From an uncultured Pelagibacteraceae bacterium (GTDB lineage: Bacteria > Pseudomonadota > Alphaproteobacteria > Pelagibacterales > Pelagibacteraceae): 10,469 nt of DNA. The notes below the pieces were generated by a model, which did no database searches, was not told the DNA's origin, and was given only the letters and a program-made list of their open reading frames with translations. How positions within the stretch are numbered: position 1 is the first letter of the stretch; every line of letters starts with the position of its first letter. The stretch covers positions 1 through 10,469 of the forward strand of contig CACKPP010000019.1 in the NCBI GenBank assembly GCA_902602105.1, written 5' to 3'. Below, in pieces: positions 1-7,195 of this stretch. The position numbers and the translations under genes are program-made.

Positions 1-1
1 A

Positions 2-1819
2 ATAATTACAAAATCATTTGCTAGACTTATGGGTCGAGGAACCCATAGAGGGTTTATAACTTATGATGAATTAAGTAAATCTTTAGGAAAAAGAAATCTA
101 TCTGACCAAAACTTATCACAAGCTTTTATTCACATTCTAAATGATAGTATTATTCTTGTAGAAAAAAAATCTGATTACAAGACACTAAGAAAAAAAGATA
201 CTTCTTCTAAAGAAGAGGGAAAAACAATCGAAAAAAGTGATGATCCAATAAGAATGTATCTTCGTGAAATGGGAGGTGTTGAATTACTTTCCAGAGAAGG
301 TGAAATTGCTATAGCAAAAAGAATTGAAGCTGGGAAAGATGTTATGCTTATAGCCTTATCCCAAAGTCCAATTACAGCACAACAATTTTTTGAATGGAAT
401 GAAAAATTACAAAAGGACGAAATTTTAGTTAGAGAAATTATAGACATTGATACTAACTATATGGAAGATGAGTCTACTGGCCCTAGTGCTAAACAAAAAA
501 ATGCTGGAGAAAATGAAAAAGATGAAAATTCTAATGATGAAACTGATGATGATTTTAATCCAACCTTAGCGGCGATGGAAACAGAAATAAAACCAAAAGT
601 TTTAAAAACAATTTTCGATCTTACAAAAGAATATAATAAATTAATCAAGTACCAAAATGAAAAGCTAAAATGTGTTTTAAATTCAGAAACCTTTTCTTCA
701 TCTAAAGAAAAGAACTATGATAAAATTGTAAATGATATTTTGAATAAGATAAAATCTTTACAGTTGTCACCCTCAGTTTTAGAAGAATTGGTTCAAAAAC
801 ATTATATCGAAAATAAAAAAATAATTTCTCTTGAAGGAAATCTTTTGAGATTAGCTATGGATAATAAAATATCGAGAAGTGAATTTATTAAATTTTATAT
901 AGGCAATGAAATAAATCCAAATTTAAAAAAATTTTTAGATACTAACCCTGCCTGGAAACAATTTTTTACAAAAAACAAAGATGAATTTAAAAATATAAGA
1001 GAGAGATTAATTGAAATTAGTCACAAATTAGGAATTTCTGTAACAGACTTTAAAAAATTAGTTAGTAGAGTTCAGAAAGGTGAAAAAGAGTCAAGAATAG
1101 CAAAAAAAGAGATGGTAGAAGCAAATTTGAGATTAGTAATTTCTATAGCAAAAAAATATACAAATCGAGGTCTACAGTTTTTGGATTTAATTCAAGAGGG
1201 CAATATTGGTTTAATGAAAGCAGTTGATAAGTTTGAATATAGACGAGGATATAAGTTTTCAACATATGCAACTTGGTGGATACGTCAGGCAATAACTAGA
1301 TCAATAGCTGATCAAGCCAGAACTATTAGAATACCAGTACACATGATTGAAACAATAAATAAAATTGTTAGAACCCAAAGACTAATATTAAGTGAATTTG
1401 GTAGAGAAGCTACTCCTGAAGAATTAGCAAAAAAATTAAGAATGCCACTAGAGAAAGTCAGAAAAGTTTTAAAAATTTCTAAAGAACCAGTTTCATTGGA
1501 AAAACCTGTGGGTGATGAGGAAGATAGCAGTTTAGGAGATTTTATTGAAGATACAAAAGCCCTTGCTCCACTTGAACAAGCGATTAAGTCTAACTTGGGA
1601 GAGGCAACTACAAAAATTTTATCAACACTTACTCCAAGAGAAGAAAGAGTATTGAGGATGCGTTTTGGAGTTGGTATGAATACCGATCACACATTGGAGG
1701 AAGTAGGCTTACAATTTTCTGTTACCAGAGAAAGAATAAGACAGATTGAAGCGAAAGCTCTTCGAAAATTAAAGCATCCTAGTAGATCAAAACAACTAAA
1801 AAGTTTTTTAGAAAGTTAA
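2..1819 (+). CDS. rpoD: RNA polymerase primary sigma factor RpoD (sigma-70), 5' end missing
   Basis: Housekeeping sigma factor that gives RNA polymerase its promoter specificity. The first ATG in the window is at 29, but the frame stays open to the left edge. The residues before that ATG (ITKSFARL) continue into a region 1.1-like stretch ending RGFITYDEL, so the true start lies upstream and the gene is 5'-partial. Numbering from the ATG at 29: region 1.2 ([12 protein letters not shown]) at about 71-100; a charged, poorly conserved insert at about 145-360; region 2 at about 365-447, with the [19 protein letters not shown] core and the -10 melting segment [15 protein letters not shown]; region 3 after it; region 4.2 at about 554-584 with the -35 reading helix [20 protein letters not shown]. 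It is complete at the 3' end. No clear terminator follows. Identity is secure; only the start is unknown. Confidence 0.97.
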   Translation: MITKSFARLMGRGTHRGFITYDELSKSLGKRNLSDQNLSQAFIHILNDSIILVEKKSDYKTLRKKDTSSKEEGKTIEKSDDPIRMYLREMGGVELLSREGEIAIAKRIEAGKDVMLIALSQSPITAQQFFEWNEKLQKDEILVREIIDIDTNYMEDESTGPSAKQKNAGENEKDENSNDETDDDFNPTLAAMETEIKPKVLKTIFDLTKEYNKLIKYQNEKLKCVLNSETFSSSKEKNYDKIVNDILNKIKSLQLSPSVLEELVQKHYIENKKIISLEGNLLRLAMDNKISRSEFIKFYIGNEINPNLKKFLDTNPAWKQFFTKNKDEFKNIRERLIEISHKLGISVTDFKKLVSRVQKGEKESRIAKKEMVEANLRLVISIAKKYTNRGLQFLDLIQEGNIGLMKAVDKFEYRRGYKFSTYATWWIRQAITRSIADQARTIRIPVHMIETINKIVRTQRLILSEFGREATPEELAKKLRMPLEKVRKVLKISKEPVSLEKPVGDEEDSSLGDFIEDTKALAPLEQAIKSNLGEATTKILSTLTPREERVLRMRFGVGMNTDHTLEEVGLQFSVTRERIRQIEAKALRKLKHPSRSKQLKSFLES

Positions 1820-1847
1820 AAAAATAATTTTCAAGTCTTAAAACTAT

Positions 1848-1865
1848 AATAATTTATAAATTATT
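1848..1865. repeat. Perfect 18-bp A/T palindrome after rpoD
   Basis: AATAATTTATAAATTATT equals its own reverse complement. It lies 28 bp after the rpoD stop, in the 113-bp gap before the ligase gene. It contains only A and T, so chance is plausible in DNA this AT-rich. It could be a weak hairpin or a binding site. A perfect TATAAT (1845-1850) overlaps its left edge, but no matching -35 is visible at the right distance. Confidence 0.35.
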
Positions 1866-1883
1866 GATTCTAGAGAGGATACA

Positions 1884-1940
1884 GTGCATAAATCAAAAAG
1901 ATTTATTTGTGAAAATTTAAAACTTAACAATTATGATTAG
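1884..1940 (+). CDS. Possible 18-codon GTG-start leader ORF or gene remnant
   Basis: A short frame, VHKSKRFICENLKLNNYD, starts at a GTG and ends at TAG, overlapping the first 8 bases of the ligase gene. A purine-rich GAGAGGA (1873-1879) sits 4 bases before the GTG. This is one of the better Shine-Dalgarno-like sequences in the window, whereas the ligase ATG itself has none. It may be a leader peptide coupled to the ligase, or the first codons of a gene displaced when the glycan genes arrived. It is too short for family recognition, so treat it as speculative. Confidence 0.2.
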   Translation: MHKSKRFICENLKLNNYD

Positions 1941-3183
1941 TAAAAGAATTTTTGATTACTATTTTTTTGTTCTTTTTTCGATAATTCCTATTTCTATATT
2001 AGTCGGTCCTGCAATTTCTTTAATGACAATTCTACTTTTGGTTTTTGGTACAATAATTATTTTTTCCAATAAAGACTATTCATTTTTAATGAAAGAAAAA
2101 ACTGTATTATTATTATTAGCATTTTATGCTTATTTGATCCTTAATTCTTTTATTTCTATTGATTTTGAAACTAGTTTTAAAAGAAATTTTGGTTTTATAA
2201 GATATATAATATTATTTATTTCAGTAAATTATTTATTTTTAAAATTAGGTAGTTTTAACAATATATTTAAATTTTGGCTTTTGATATTTGTAATTCTTTT
2301 GGGTGATGTACTCTTTGAGTTTTATTTTGGAAAAAATATTTTAGGTTTTGAGTCAGAAAATCCAAAAAGAATTGTTAGTTTTTTTAAAGATGAGGAGATT
2401 GTTGGAACTTTTTTAAATGGTTTCTTCTTTATATTAATTGGATTTTTGTTATTAAATTTTGAAAATAAATCTAATCTTAAAAAAATATTAATTCTTTCTT
2501 TTGTAATACTAACGACTATTTGTATAATTATAACCGGAGAAAGATCTAATACGTTAAAATTATTTTTTGGATTATTAATTTTATTTTTTTTAAGTAAACA
2601 AATTAAACTAAATTATAAAATTTTTTTTATTATATCATTAGCAAGTATTATTTTTATAGCTAGTAACTTATTCCTAACGACACAACAAAAAAATAATTTA
2701 AAACATAGATATTACAATGACATGATAGAAAGATTAGCAAACAAAGAAAAAAGAAATAATTATATTTATTTTAAACTCTATGAGTCTGGTTTTCAGATGT
2801 TTAAGAATCATTCATTTTTTGGTGTAGGAAATAAAAATTATAGAATTGAAAGTTGTCAAAAAAAAATTGATGAAAACCAAATGAAATATGTATGTAATAC
2901 TCACCCTCATCAAATTTATTTTGAATTATTATCTGAGCATGGGTTTTTTGGAACACTGGTAATATTATCAATTATTTTTTATCTAATTTTCAAAAATTAT
3001 AAGAAGATGATAATAAAAAAAAATATACTTCAAATAAGTTGTTTTGCATATTTATTAACTTATTTTATCCCTATATTGCCTGGAGGATCATTTTTTGCAG
3101 ATTTTAATGCAAATCTTTTCTGGATAACTTTTTCAATTTATTATGCATCTGATATGGATACAAATATTTTTAAAAATAATTAG
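1933..3183 (+). CDS. O-antigen ligase / Wzy-like polysaccharide membrane protein
   Basis: A 416-residue, very hydrophobic protein with roughly ten or more membrane segments. It resembles the O-antigen ligase/polymerase superfamily (WaaL/Wzy_C type), whose members transfer or polymerise lipid-linked glycans on the periplasmic face of the inner membrane. Supporting signs are the arginine-containing TGERS motif at 201-205 just after a membrane helix, a long polar loop at about 251-335, and the histidine motif THPHQIYFELLSEHGFFG at 323-340, which matches the H-N/P-x-Y/F-L..E.G.xG pattern of the large periplasmic loop. Membrane segments resume after it. The ATG at 1933 is the only usable start, since an in-frame stop lies at 1918. 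There is no Shine-Dalgarno. Base composition is visibly poorer in G/C than in rpoD, as is common in exchangeable surface-glycan genes. Ligase versus polymerase cannot be decided from sequence alone. Confidence 0.85.
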   Translation: MISKRIFDYYFFVLFSIIPISILVGPAISLMTILLLVFGTIIIFSNKDYSFLMKEKTVLLLLAFYAYLILNSFISIDFETSFKRNFGFIRYIILFISVNYLFLKLGSFNNIFKFWLLIFVILLGDVLFEFYFGKNILGFESENPKRIVSFFKDEEIVGTFLNGFFFILIGFLLLNFENKSNLKKILILSFVILTTICIIITGERSNTLKLFFGLLILFFLSKQIKLNYKIFFIISLASIIFIASNLFLTTQQKNNLKHRYYNDMIERLANKEKRNNYIYFKLYESGFQMFKNHSFFGVGNKNYRIESCQKKIDENQMKYVCNTHPHQIYFELLSEHGFFGTLVILSIIFYLIFKNYKKMIIKKNILQISCFAYLLTYFIPILPGGSFFADFNANLFWITFSIYYASDMDTNIFKNN

Positions 3184-3233
3184 TTTTTTCTTTCATAATT
3201 CTTTTATAACATAATTTATTTTTTAAGTTAAAA

Positions 3234-3308
3234 GGGCCTTTAGCTCAATAGTAGAGTGTTCGCTTGACATGCGAAAGGTAGTAGGAGCGTAACCTACAAG
3301 GCCCACCA
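3234..3308 (+). tRNA. tRNA-Val (GAC) with non-canonical D- and T-loops
   Basis: A full cloverleaf with encoded CCA. Acceptor GGGCCTT (3234-3240) pairs with AAGGCCC (3298-3304), seven Watson-Crick pairs. The D-stem is GCTC/GAGT. The anticodon stem TTCGC/GCGAA encloses loop TTGACAT, giving anticodon GAC (3266-3268), which reads GTC/GTT valine codons. The T-stem is GTAGG/CCTAC. The discriminator is A and CCA is at 3306-3308. The oddity is in the loops. The D-loop is AATAGTA, with A where invariant G18 is expected. The T-loop is AGCGTAA instead of the usual TTCRANN, so T54, T55 and A58 are all replaced while C56 remains. Every stem is intact, which argues against a decaying pseudogene. The neighbouring minus-strand gene ends 1 bp after the CCA. 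Confidence 0.9.
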
Positions 3309-3309
3309 T

Positions 3310-4704
3310 TTATCTCGTGCTGAATTCAAAAATTTTTCTACCACTTTCATTGATTTTTGTTTCTGAGATAATTTTTGAATTAGCTTGTAAGAGATTTTTA
3401 AAATTTTTTTCATTGTAATCAGCAAATATATCACCTTTTAAATTTAACATTTTTTTAATTGTGAAATCACTTTTAGGAACAAATTCAATTAAACCCTGCG
3501 GAGCTATTTGTACAAGCCATTTTACTACCTGATCTAATGGGATATTTTTTGCTATTGCGAGATGATGTTCAAATGCAAGTGCAATCATTCCAGAAAAATT
3601 ATTTCTTTCAACAAAACCTTTTCTCTCTTTTTGCGACCAACCTATATTAGAACTTGGATTTGAGGCATCAAAATAGAGTGGTAGAAAATTTAATTTTTCT
3701 TTTTTTGCCATTTTATATCCATTATTAATTGCATTTAAATCGTAATCAAATCCAACTACAGAATTACAACCATTATCTAAACAAATTTTTGAATACACAC
3801 CATCATTACATCCTAAGTCAGCTAAAGAATTGAATTTATATTTACTTGCGAATTCTATAACAATTTTTTTTTTTAAATTTTCTTCTTCTGTCTTGTAAGT
3901 ATTGTTTGATGAATAATCATCCCAAATAGTTTTGCTTTTTTTTAAATTGAGAGAAAGTATAAAATTTCTCATATTGATTAACATTGATAGAAAAGAACGT
4001 TTTGGAAATTTTTTTTTATTAATTTTGTTTAAATCAATCTTTTTATTTTCAATCGCTTTACGCTCAAAATAATTTAACAATACAACTTGAGTAAAAATAT
4101 TATAAGAAATTTTATTTTTAAGGCTCAAAATTGAATTCAAATCTTTTGTAGTAATACCTTCCAGGTTTCCTTTGAACCAATTATTAAAATCAATATTTTT
4201 TTTTGATTTAAGAATAAGTGGATTTAAAAAATTTTCACAAAATTGCTTGTGAGAGCTCCAGTATTCTCCATCTTCATATTTTTTAATTGATAACATGTCT
4301 ATAAAAATTGGTTTGAAACTATTAAACTGAATATTGTAAGCACTACCATCTATCATGTTTGCATTATTATTAAGTAAATATATATGAAAATTTAAATGGT
4401 GAATTGCTGCATCTTTTAATTGATCAAAAGACCATTCAAATGGATAGGAAATATAATCTAATCTTTTGTGTTCAATTATTATTTTTTCGCTGAACTCTTT
4501 TAAATTTAATTCATTTCCAGTTTTTTTACTGGACTCAATTAAAAAATTTTTAGAAATTGAGTCTCTAAGAATTTTACTCTCCTCTAAAAATTTAAATCTT
4601 TTTTCTCCTTCATAATTAAGGACTCTATAAACCTTGTCATTATGATAAAAAATTTTTCCTGCAGGATCTCTAAAAGAACCTGGCTCAAATTCAATTATGC
4701 TCAC
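3310..4704 (-). CDS. Two-domain protein: kinase-like N-terminus plus SAM-dependent methyltransferase
   Basis: 464 residues. The C-terminal half (about 275-464) is a class I SAM-dependent methyltransferase: motif I LADLGCNDGVYSK (about 294-306), acidic end of strand 2 VVGFDYD (316-322), and a core strand SGMIALAFEHHLAI (371-384). The N-terminal half opens with SFRDPAG (10-16). It carries IDGSAYNIQF followed by PIFIDMLS, where D119, N124 (D+5) and D136 (N+12) have the spacing of a protein-kinase/APH catalytic loop and metal-binding aspartate. I read it as a kinase-like or pseudokinase domain. Nodulation protein NoeA-type methyltransferases share a similar layout, from memory. The substrate is unknown; a surface glycan is the inference from the neighbours. 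The start overlaps the end of the 71-residue gene by 14 bp, implying translational coupling. Its stop lies 1 bp from the convergent tRNA-Val. Confidence 0.82.
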   Translation of the reverse strand: MSIIEFEPGSFRDPAGKIFYHNDKVYRVLNYEGEKRFKFLEESKILRDSISKNFLIESSKKTGNELNLKEFSEKIIIEHKRLDYISYPFEWSFDQLKDAAIHHLNFHIYLLNNNANMIDGSAYNIQFNSFKPIFIDMLSIKKYEDGEYWSSHKQFCENFLNPLILKSKKNIDFNNWFKGNLEGITTKDLNSILSLKNKISYNIFTQVVLLNYFERKAIENKKIDLNKINKKKFPKRSFLSMLINMRNFILSLNLKKSKTIWDDYSSNNTYKTEEENLKKKIVIEFASKYKFNSLADLGCNDGVYSKICLDNGCNSVVGFDYDLNAINNGYKMAKKEKLNFLPLYFDASNPSSNIGWSQKERKGFVERNNFSGMIALAFEHHLAIAKNIPLDQVVKWLVQIAPQGLIEFVPKSDFTIKKMLNLKGDIFADYNEKNFKNLLQANSKIISETKINESGRKIFEFSTR

Positions 4705-4906
4705 TTTTTTTATTTTTTTTCAGTAATTTACAAAGAAAGTTTTTTACTTTATTCCAATAAAAAGACAAAGTAGCTAAAGAGGCAGCAATAAATCCTAGTA
4801 TAGCTTGTAGAATTATACTTCCAGTTCCTGGGTCTAAATAAGCATAAGCTTGATTTGAAAAGCTTAAAAATATAATCAAAGAAGAGTAAAAAATTTTTAT
4901 TTTCAT
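4691..4906 (-). CDS. Small membrane protein with YLDPGTGS motif
   Basis: 71 residues. A signal peptide (about 1-22) ends in a plausible AYA cleavage site. The mature protein would begin YLDPGTGSIILQ, then a single membrane helix (about 32-50), then a lysine-rich cytoplasmic tail (KVKNFLCKLLKKNKKSEHN). I know of small proteins with this LDPGTGS motif in many bacteria, often near polysaccharide or sulfatase genes, but of no assigned function. It is the first gene of a minus-strand pair, and its last 14 bases overlap the start of the kinase-like/methyltransferase gene. It is divergent from the sulfatase-like gene, 80 bp away. It may be an inner-membrane partner or anchor for that enzyme; this is inference. 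Confidence 0.8.
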   Translation of the reverse strand: MKIKIFYSSLIIFLSFSNQAYAYLDPGTGSIILQAILGFIAASLATLSFYWNKVKNFLCKLLKKNKKSEHN

Positions 4907-4986
4907 TTTAAATAATTTAAAGAATATATATCATATTTCTAACTTAAATTTGAAATAAATATAGTAAAAAAACATTTTAAAGATTT
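4907..4986. promoter_or_regulatory. Divergent promoter region of the glycan-modification module
   Basis: An 80-bp, almost purely A/T spacer between the starts of two divergent genes. It must hold the start signals for both directions. Several TATAAT-like hexamers occur on each strand, but none stands out with a -35 at 16-18 bp, so I do not assign exact boxes. Neither gene has a strong Shine-Dalgarno. Confidence 0.4.
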
Positions 4987-6447
4987 ATGCTTAAAAGTGA
5001 AAATTCAAAAAAATTAATATTATCTTTGGCCATACTCACTCTTCCATTTTTAGAATTTTTAAAAAACAATATAAAAGAAATTGATATAATCATTGGCATC
5101 AATTTTTATGTATTATTTATTTCTATTGCCGTAATATTAATAATTTTTGCTTATTTGCTGAAGTCTATTTTTAAAAAAATAAACTTTTATGAATCTCTTT
5201 TAATAATAGTAACCATTAATTGGATATTATTTAAACACAATCTTTTAAATCTTTTTATTAAAGATATTTTTAAATTTAACATTATAGGACGTGAATTATC
5301 TTCTGAATCTAGTTTGATAATTTTAGTAATTTTATTATTTATAACTTCTATTTTAATTTATAAAAAAAATGAATTTTTTAAGAGATTTCTTAATATCTTT
5401 TTTTTAATATCCTTTTCTTATAATTTATCTCAAATAGTTATTCAAGATAAAGGCACTCAGATTTCACACTCTGGCGACAACGATAAAATTTATTTTCCAG
5501 ATAAATTTAAAAATGAAAAACAAAATATTTATTTTTTTATTCTAGATGGAATGCAACCTATTGATGGTTTTGAAAAAAATTATGATGTGAGTCTACAAAA
5601 TTACTTAAAAGAATTTAAAGAGCAAGATTACAATTATTTTTATAATACAGTTAATTTATATGATAATACGACCCATGGAATGTCCGCAATATTTTACCTT
5701 GATGAAATTTTTACTAAAGATAGAAAGTTAAAAGATAAAACAAAAATTTTATTTCCTACACTATTAAGAAAAAATTTTAAATCAGATTTAATTTATAATT
5801 TAGAAAATTTAGGATATGATTTTAAATGGATTGGAAATTTCTTTGCTTATTGTCCGAAGTTTAATTTGAGGTATTGTTTAAATAAAGATCAAAATAAATT
5901 AATAGATACGTATCTTTACATAAATTTTTTAAGGCAAACACCAATTATTCAAATTGTAATTAATTTTGGTCATATTTTTAATTTTGATTTTAACAAAAAC
6001 TTTTTTTTTAAATTAAATGATGGAATGGGTAGATTAGTAAAATATCTTGATAAGCATAGAGACGAAATAAATAAACCATCATTTTATTTTGTGCATCATA
6101 TGTCTCCTCATTGGCCCTATATTACTGATACCGACTGCTCATATAAAAGTTTTCCAGGCAAAAAAAATATTGAGGGTTATAAATCTGCATATTTCTGTAC
6201 ATTAAAAAAAATATCAGAGACAATTGAATTTATTGAAAAAAATGATCCAAATTCATTTGTAGTATTCCAAAGCGATCATAATTGGATAATGTCTAAAACA
6301 ACTGATGAAAAAAGATTAATTTTTAATCTCATTAAATCAAAAAATAATTGTAAAAATAAATCAAATATTAATTTTAACAATGTAAATATATTGAGGCATA
6401 TTTTTTCGTGCATTACTGGAAGTGATATAAAGCTTATCAATAACTAA
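4987..6447 (+). CDS. Membrane-anchored sulfatase-like hydrolase/transferase
   Basis: 486 residues. There are about five membrane helices in the N-terminal third (roughly 10-29, 38-62, 68-92, 107-125, 131-151), followed by a periplasmic domain of the alkaline phosphatase/sulfatase superfamily. Visible motifs in order: NIYFFILDGM with metal-ligand aspartate D187; DNTTHGMSAIF (226-236), where the nucleophilic Thr/Ser is expected; FVHHMSPHWPY (368-378), the usual H-x-P-H-x-PY type loop; and QSDHNW (428-433), the D-H metal pair. There is no Cys in a C-x-P-x-R sulfatase context, so formylglycine chemistry is unlikely. A phospho-group transferase acting on lipid or glycan, like EptA/LtaS relatives, fits the architecture better. 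The substrate is unknown. It is divergent from the YLDPGTGS and methyltransferase genes, probable functional partners. Confidence 0.82.
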   Translation: MLKSENSKKLILSLAILTLPFLEFLKNNIKEIDIIIGINFYVLFISIAVILIIFAYLLKSIFKKINFYESLLIIVTINWILFKHNLLNLFIKDIFKFNIIGRELSSESSLIILVILLFITSILIYKKNEFFKRFLNIFFLISFSYNLSQIVIQDKGTQISHSGDNDKIYFPDKFKNEKQNIYFFILDGMQPIDGFEKNYDVSLQNYLKEFKEQDYNYFYNTVNLYDNTTHGMSAIFYLDEIFTKDRKLKDKTKILFPTLLRKNFKSDLIYNLENLGYDFKWIGNFFAYCPKFNLRYCLNKDQNKLIDTYLYINFLRQTPIIQIVINFGHIFNFDFNKNFFFKLNDGMGRLVKYLDKHRDEINKPSFYFVHHMSPHWPYITDTDCSYKSFPGKKNIEGYKSAYFCTLKKISETIEFIEKNDPNSFVVFQSDHNWIMSKTTDEKRLIFNLIKSKNNCKNKSNINFNNVNILRHIFSCITGSDIKLINN

Positions 6448-6464
6448 ACAAAACATATTTGTTT
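6446..6464 (+). terminator. Weak hairpin at the sulfatase-like gene stop
   Basis: AAACAAA (6446-6452) pairs with TTTGTTT (6458-6464) across a 5-base loop, starting inside the TAA stop. The downstream GATAATTTTAAT is only loosely T-rich. The stem contains a single G-C pair, so this is a weak candidate terminator at best. It would separate the gene from the tRNA 40 bp downstream. Confidence 0.3.
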
Positions 6465-6503
6465 GATAATTTTAATATTTGATGTAGAAGTTAACTTATT
6501 TAA

Positions 6504-6580
6504 GGGCCTGTAGCTCAGTTGGTTAGAGCAGTACACTCATAATGTATTGGTCCCAGGTTCGAGTCCTGGCGGGCCCACCA
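6504..6580 (+). tRNA. tRNA-Ile2 (CAT, lysidine-modified type)
   Basis: A canonical cloverleaf: acceptor GGGCCTG/CGGGCCC with one T-G wobble, D-stem GCTC/GAGC with loop AGTTGGTTA, anticodon stem GTACA/TGTAT with loop CTCATAA (anticodon CAT at 6538 and following), T-arm CCAGG-TTCGAGT-CCTGG, A73 and encoded CCA. CAT is shared by initiator Met, elongator Met and Ile2. It lacks the mismatched first pair and the GGG/CCC anticodon stem of an initiator. It has C4-G69 and C5-G68, the pairs TilS uses to pick Ile2 for lysidine modification, so it should read ATA codons, which are abundant here. Elongator Met remains a lesser possibility. The mlaC stop lies 8 bp downstream, convergent. Confidence 0.93.
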
Positions 6581-6588
6581 AATCTAAA

Positions 6589-7179
6589 TCAGTTATCTGC
6601 AAACTTTTGTAAAGTTGAAAACAAAGCATTGATATCACCATTGTTAGAACTTAATATTGACGAAAATTCTTCTTTTTGTGTTCTGGCTAAGCTTAAGCCT
6701 TCTATAATTAAGTCTCTTATTAGAGGATTGTCTGGATTTTTTGTATATATTCTCCAATTAATTTTTACCTCTGGTCTTTCGCTAGTCCCTTTAAGTAGAG
6801 AATTAACAATTGTATAATTCTCATTTAAAATCTCTTTTCCAAAAACATCTATTTCAGGATTTGTATACTCCGCCAATCTACTTGAAAAACTTTTTAAAAA
6901 ATATTGTTCGAATAGTTTAATATATCTTTGTTTTTGATCATCATTTAAACTTTTTCTCGTAGGACCTAATGTATAAAAACCAATACCTTTTATATCTACT
7001 GTTTCTAAAGCAATTATTTTTAATTTATTAACTTTATCATCTTTAGAAATTTTTTCTGACAATATTTGAGAAGCTCTATTCACTGTAGATTGAACAAATA
7101 CATCTGGTTCAATAGAATGGCTAGGATTAATGCTTAAAAAATATAATAAGAAAAAAAATAAATATCTATTTGATTTCAT
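6589..7179 (-). CDS. mlaC: MlaC, periplasmic phospholipid-binding protein
   Basis: 196 residues of the MlaC/Ttg2D family. It shuttles phospholipid through the periplasm between outer-membrane MlaA and the inner-membrane MlaFEDB ABC transporter. A signal peptide (about 1-22, ending PSHS) precedes the mature protein. Family traits include an amphipathic start, RASQILSEKIS..DKVNKLKIIALETVDIKGIGFYTLG, then LNDDQKQRYIKLFEQYFLKSFSSRL, and a later strand KINWRIYTKNPDNPLIRDLIIEGLSLARTQKEEFSSIL, where the usual family pattern is (Y)kV.Dv.veGiSl..tqR.eF. Length is typical. It follows mlaA by 16 bp and is surely co-transcribed. No mlaD/E/F is present, so the transporter must be encoded elsewhere. Confidence 0.93.
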   Translation of the reverse strand: MKSNRYLFFFLLYFLSINPSHSIEPDVFVQSTVNRASQILSEKISKDDKVNKLKIIALETVDIKGIGFYTLGPTRKSLNDDQKQRYIKLFEQYFLKSFSSRLAEYTNPEIDVFGKEILNENYTIVNSLLKGTSERPEVKINWRIYTKNPDNPLIRDLIIEGLSLARTQKEEFSSILSSNNGDINALFSTLQKFADN

Positions 7180-7195
7180 AAGTTATTACTGAAAT

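Noticed and set aside
175..648. Two minus-strand open frames within rpoD
   Set aside because: They are opposite a well-conserved sigma factor and show low-complexity Ser/Phe-rich translations typical of antisense frames.
1876..1887. 12-base AGGATACAGTGC shared with rnpB (from about 8882)
   Set aside because: A 12-base match within 10 kb is near chance expectation, and the flanks share no pairing or structure, so it is not treated as an rnpB fragment.
6542..6817. 91-codon plus-strand open frame starting in the tRNA-Ile2 anticodon arm
   Set aside because: It begins inside a tRNA and runs antisense through the end of mlaC; it resembles no protein I recognise.
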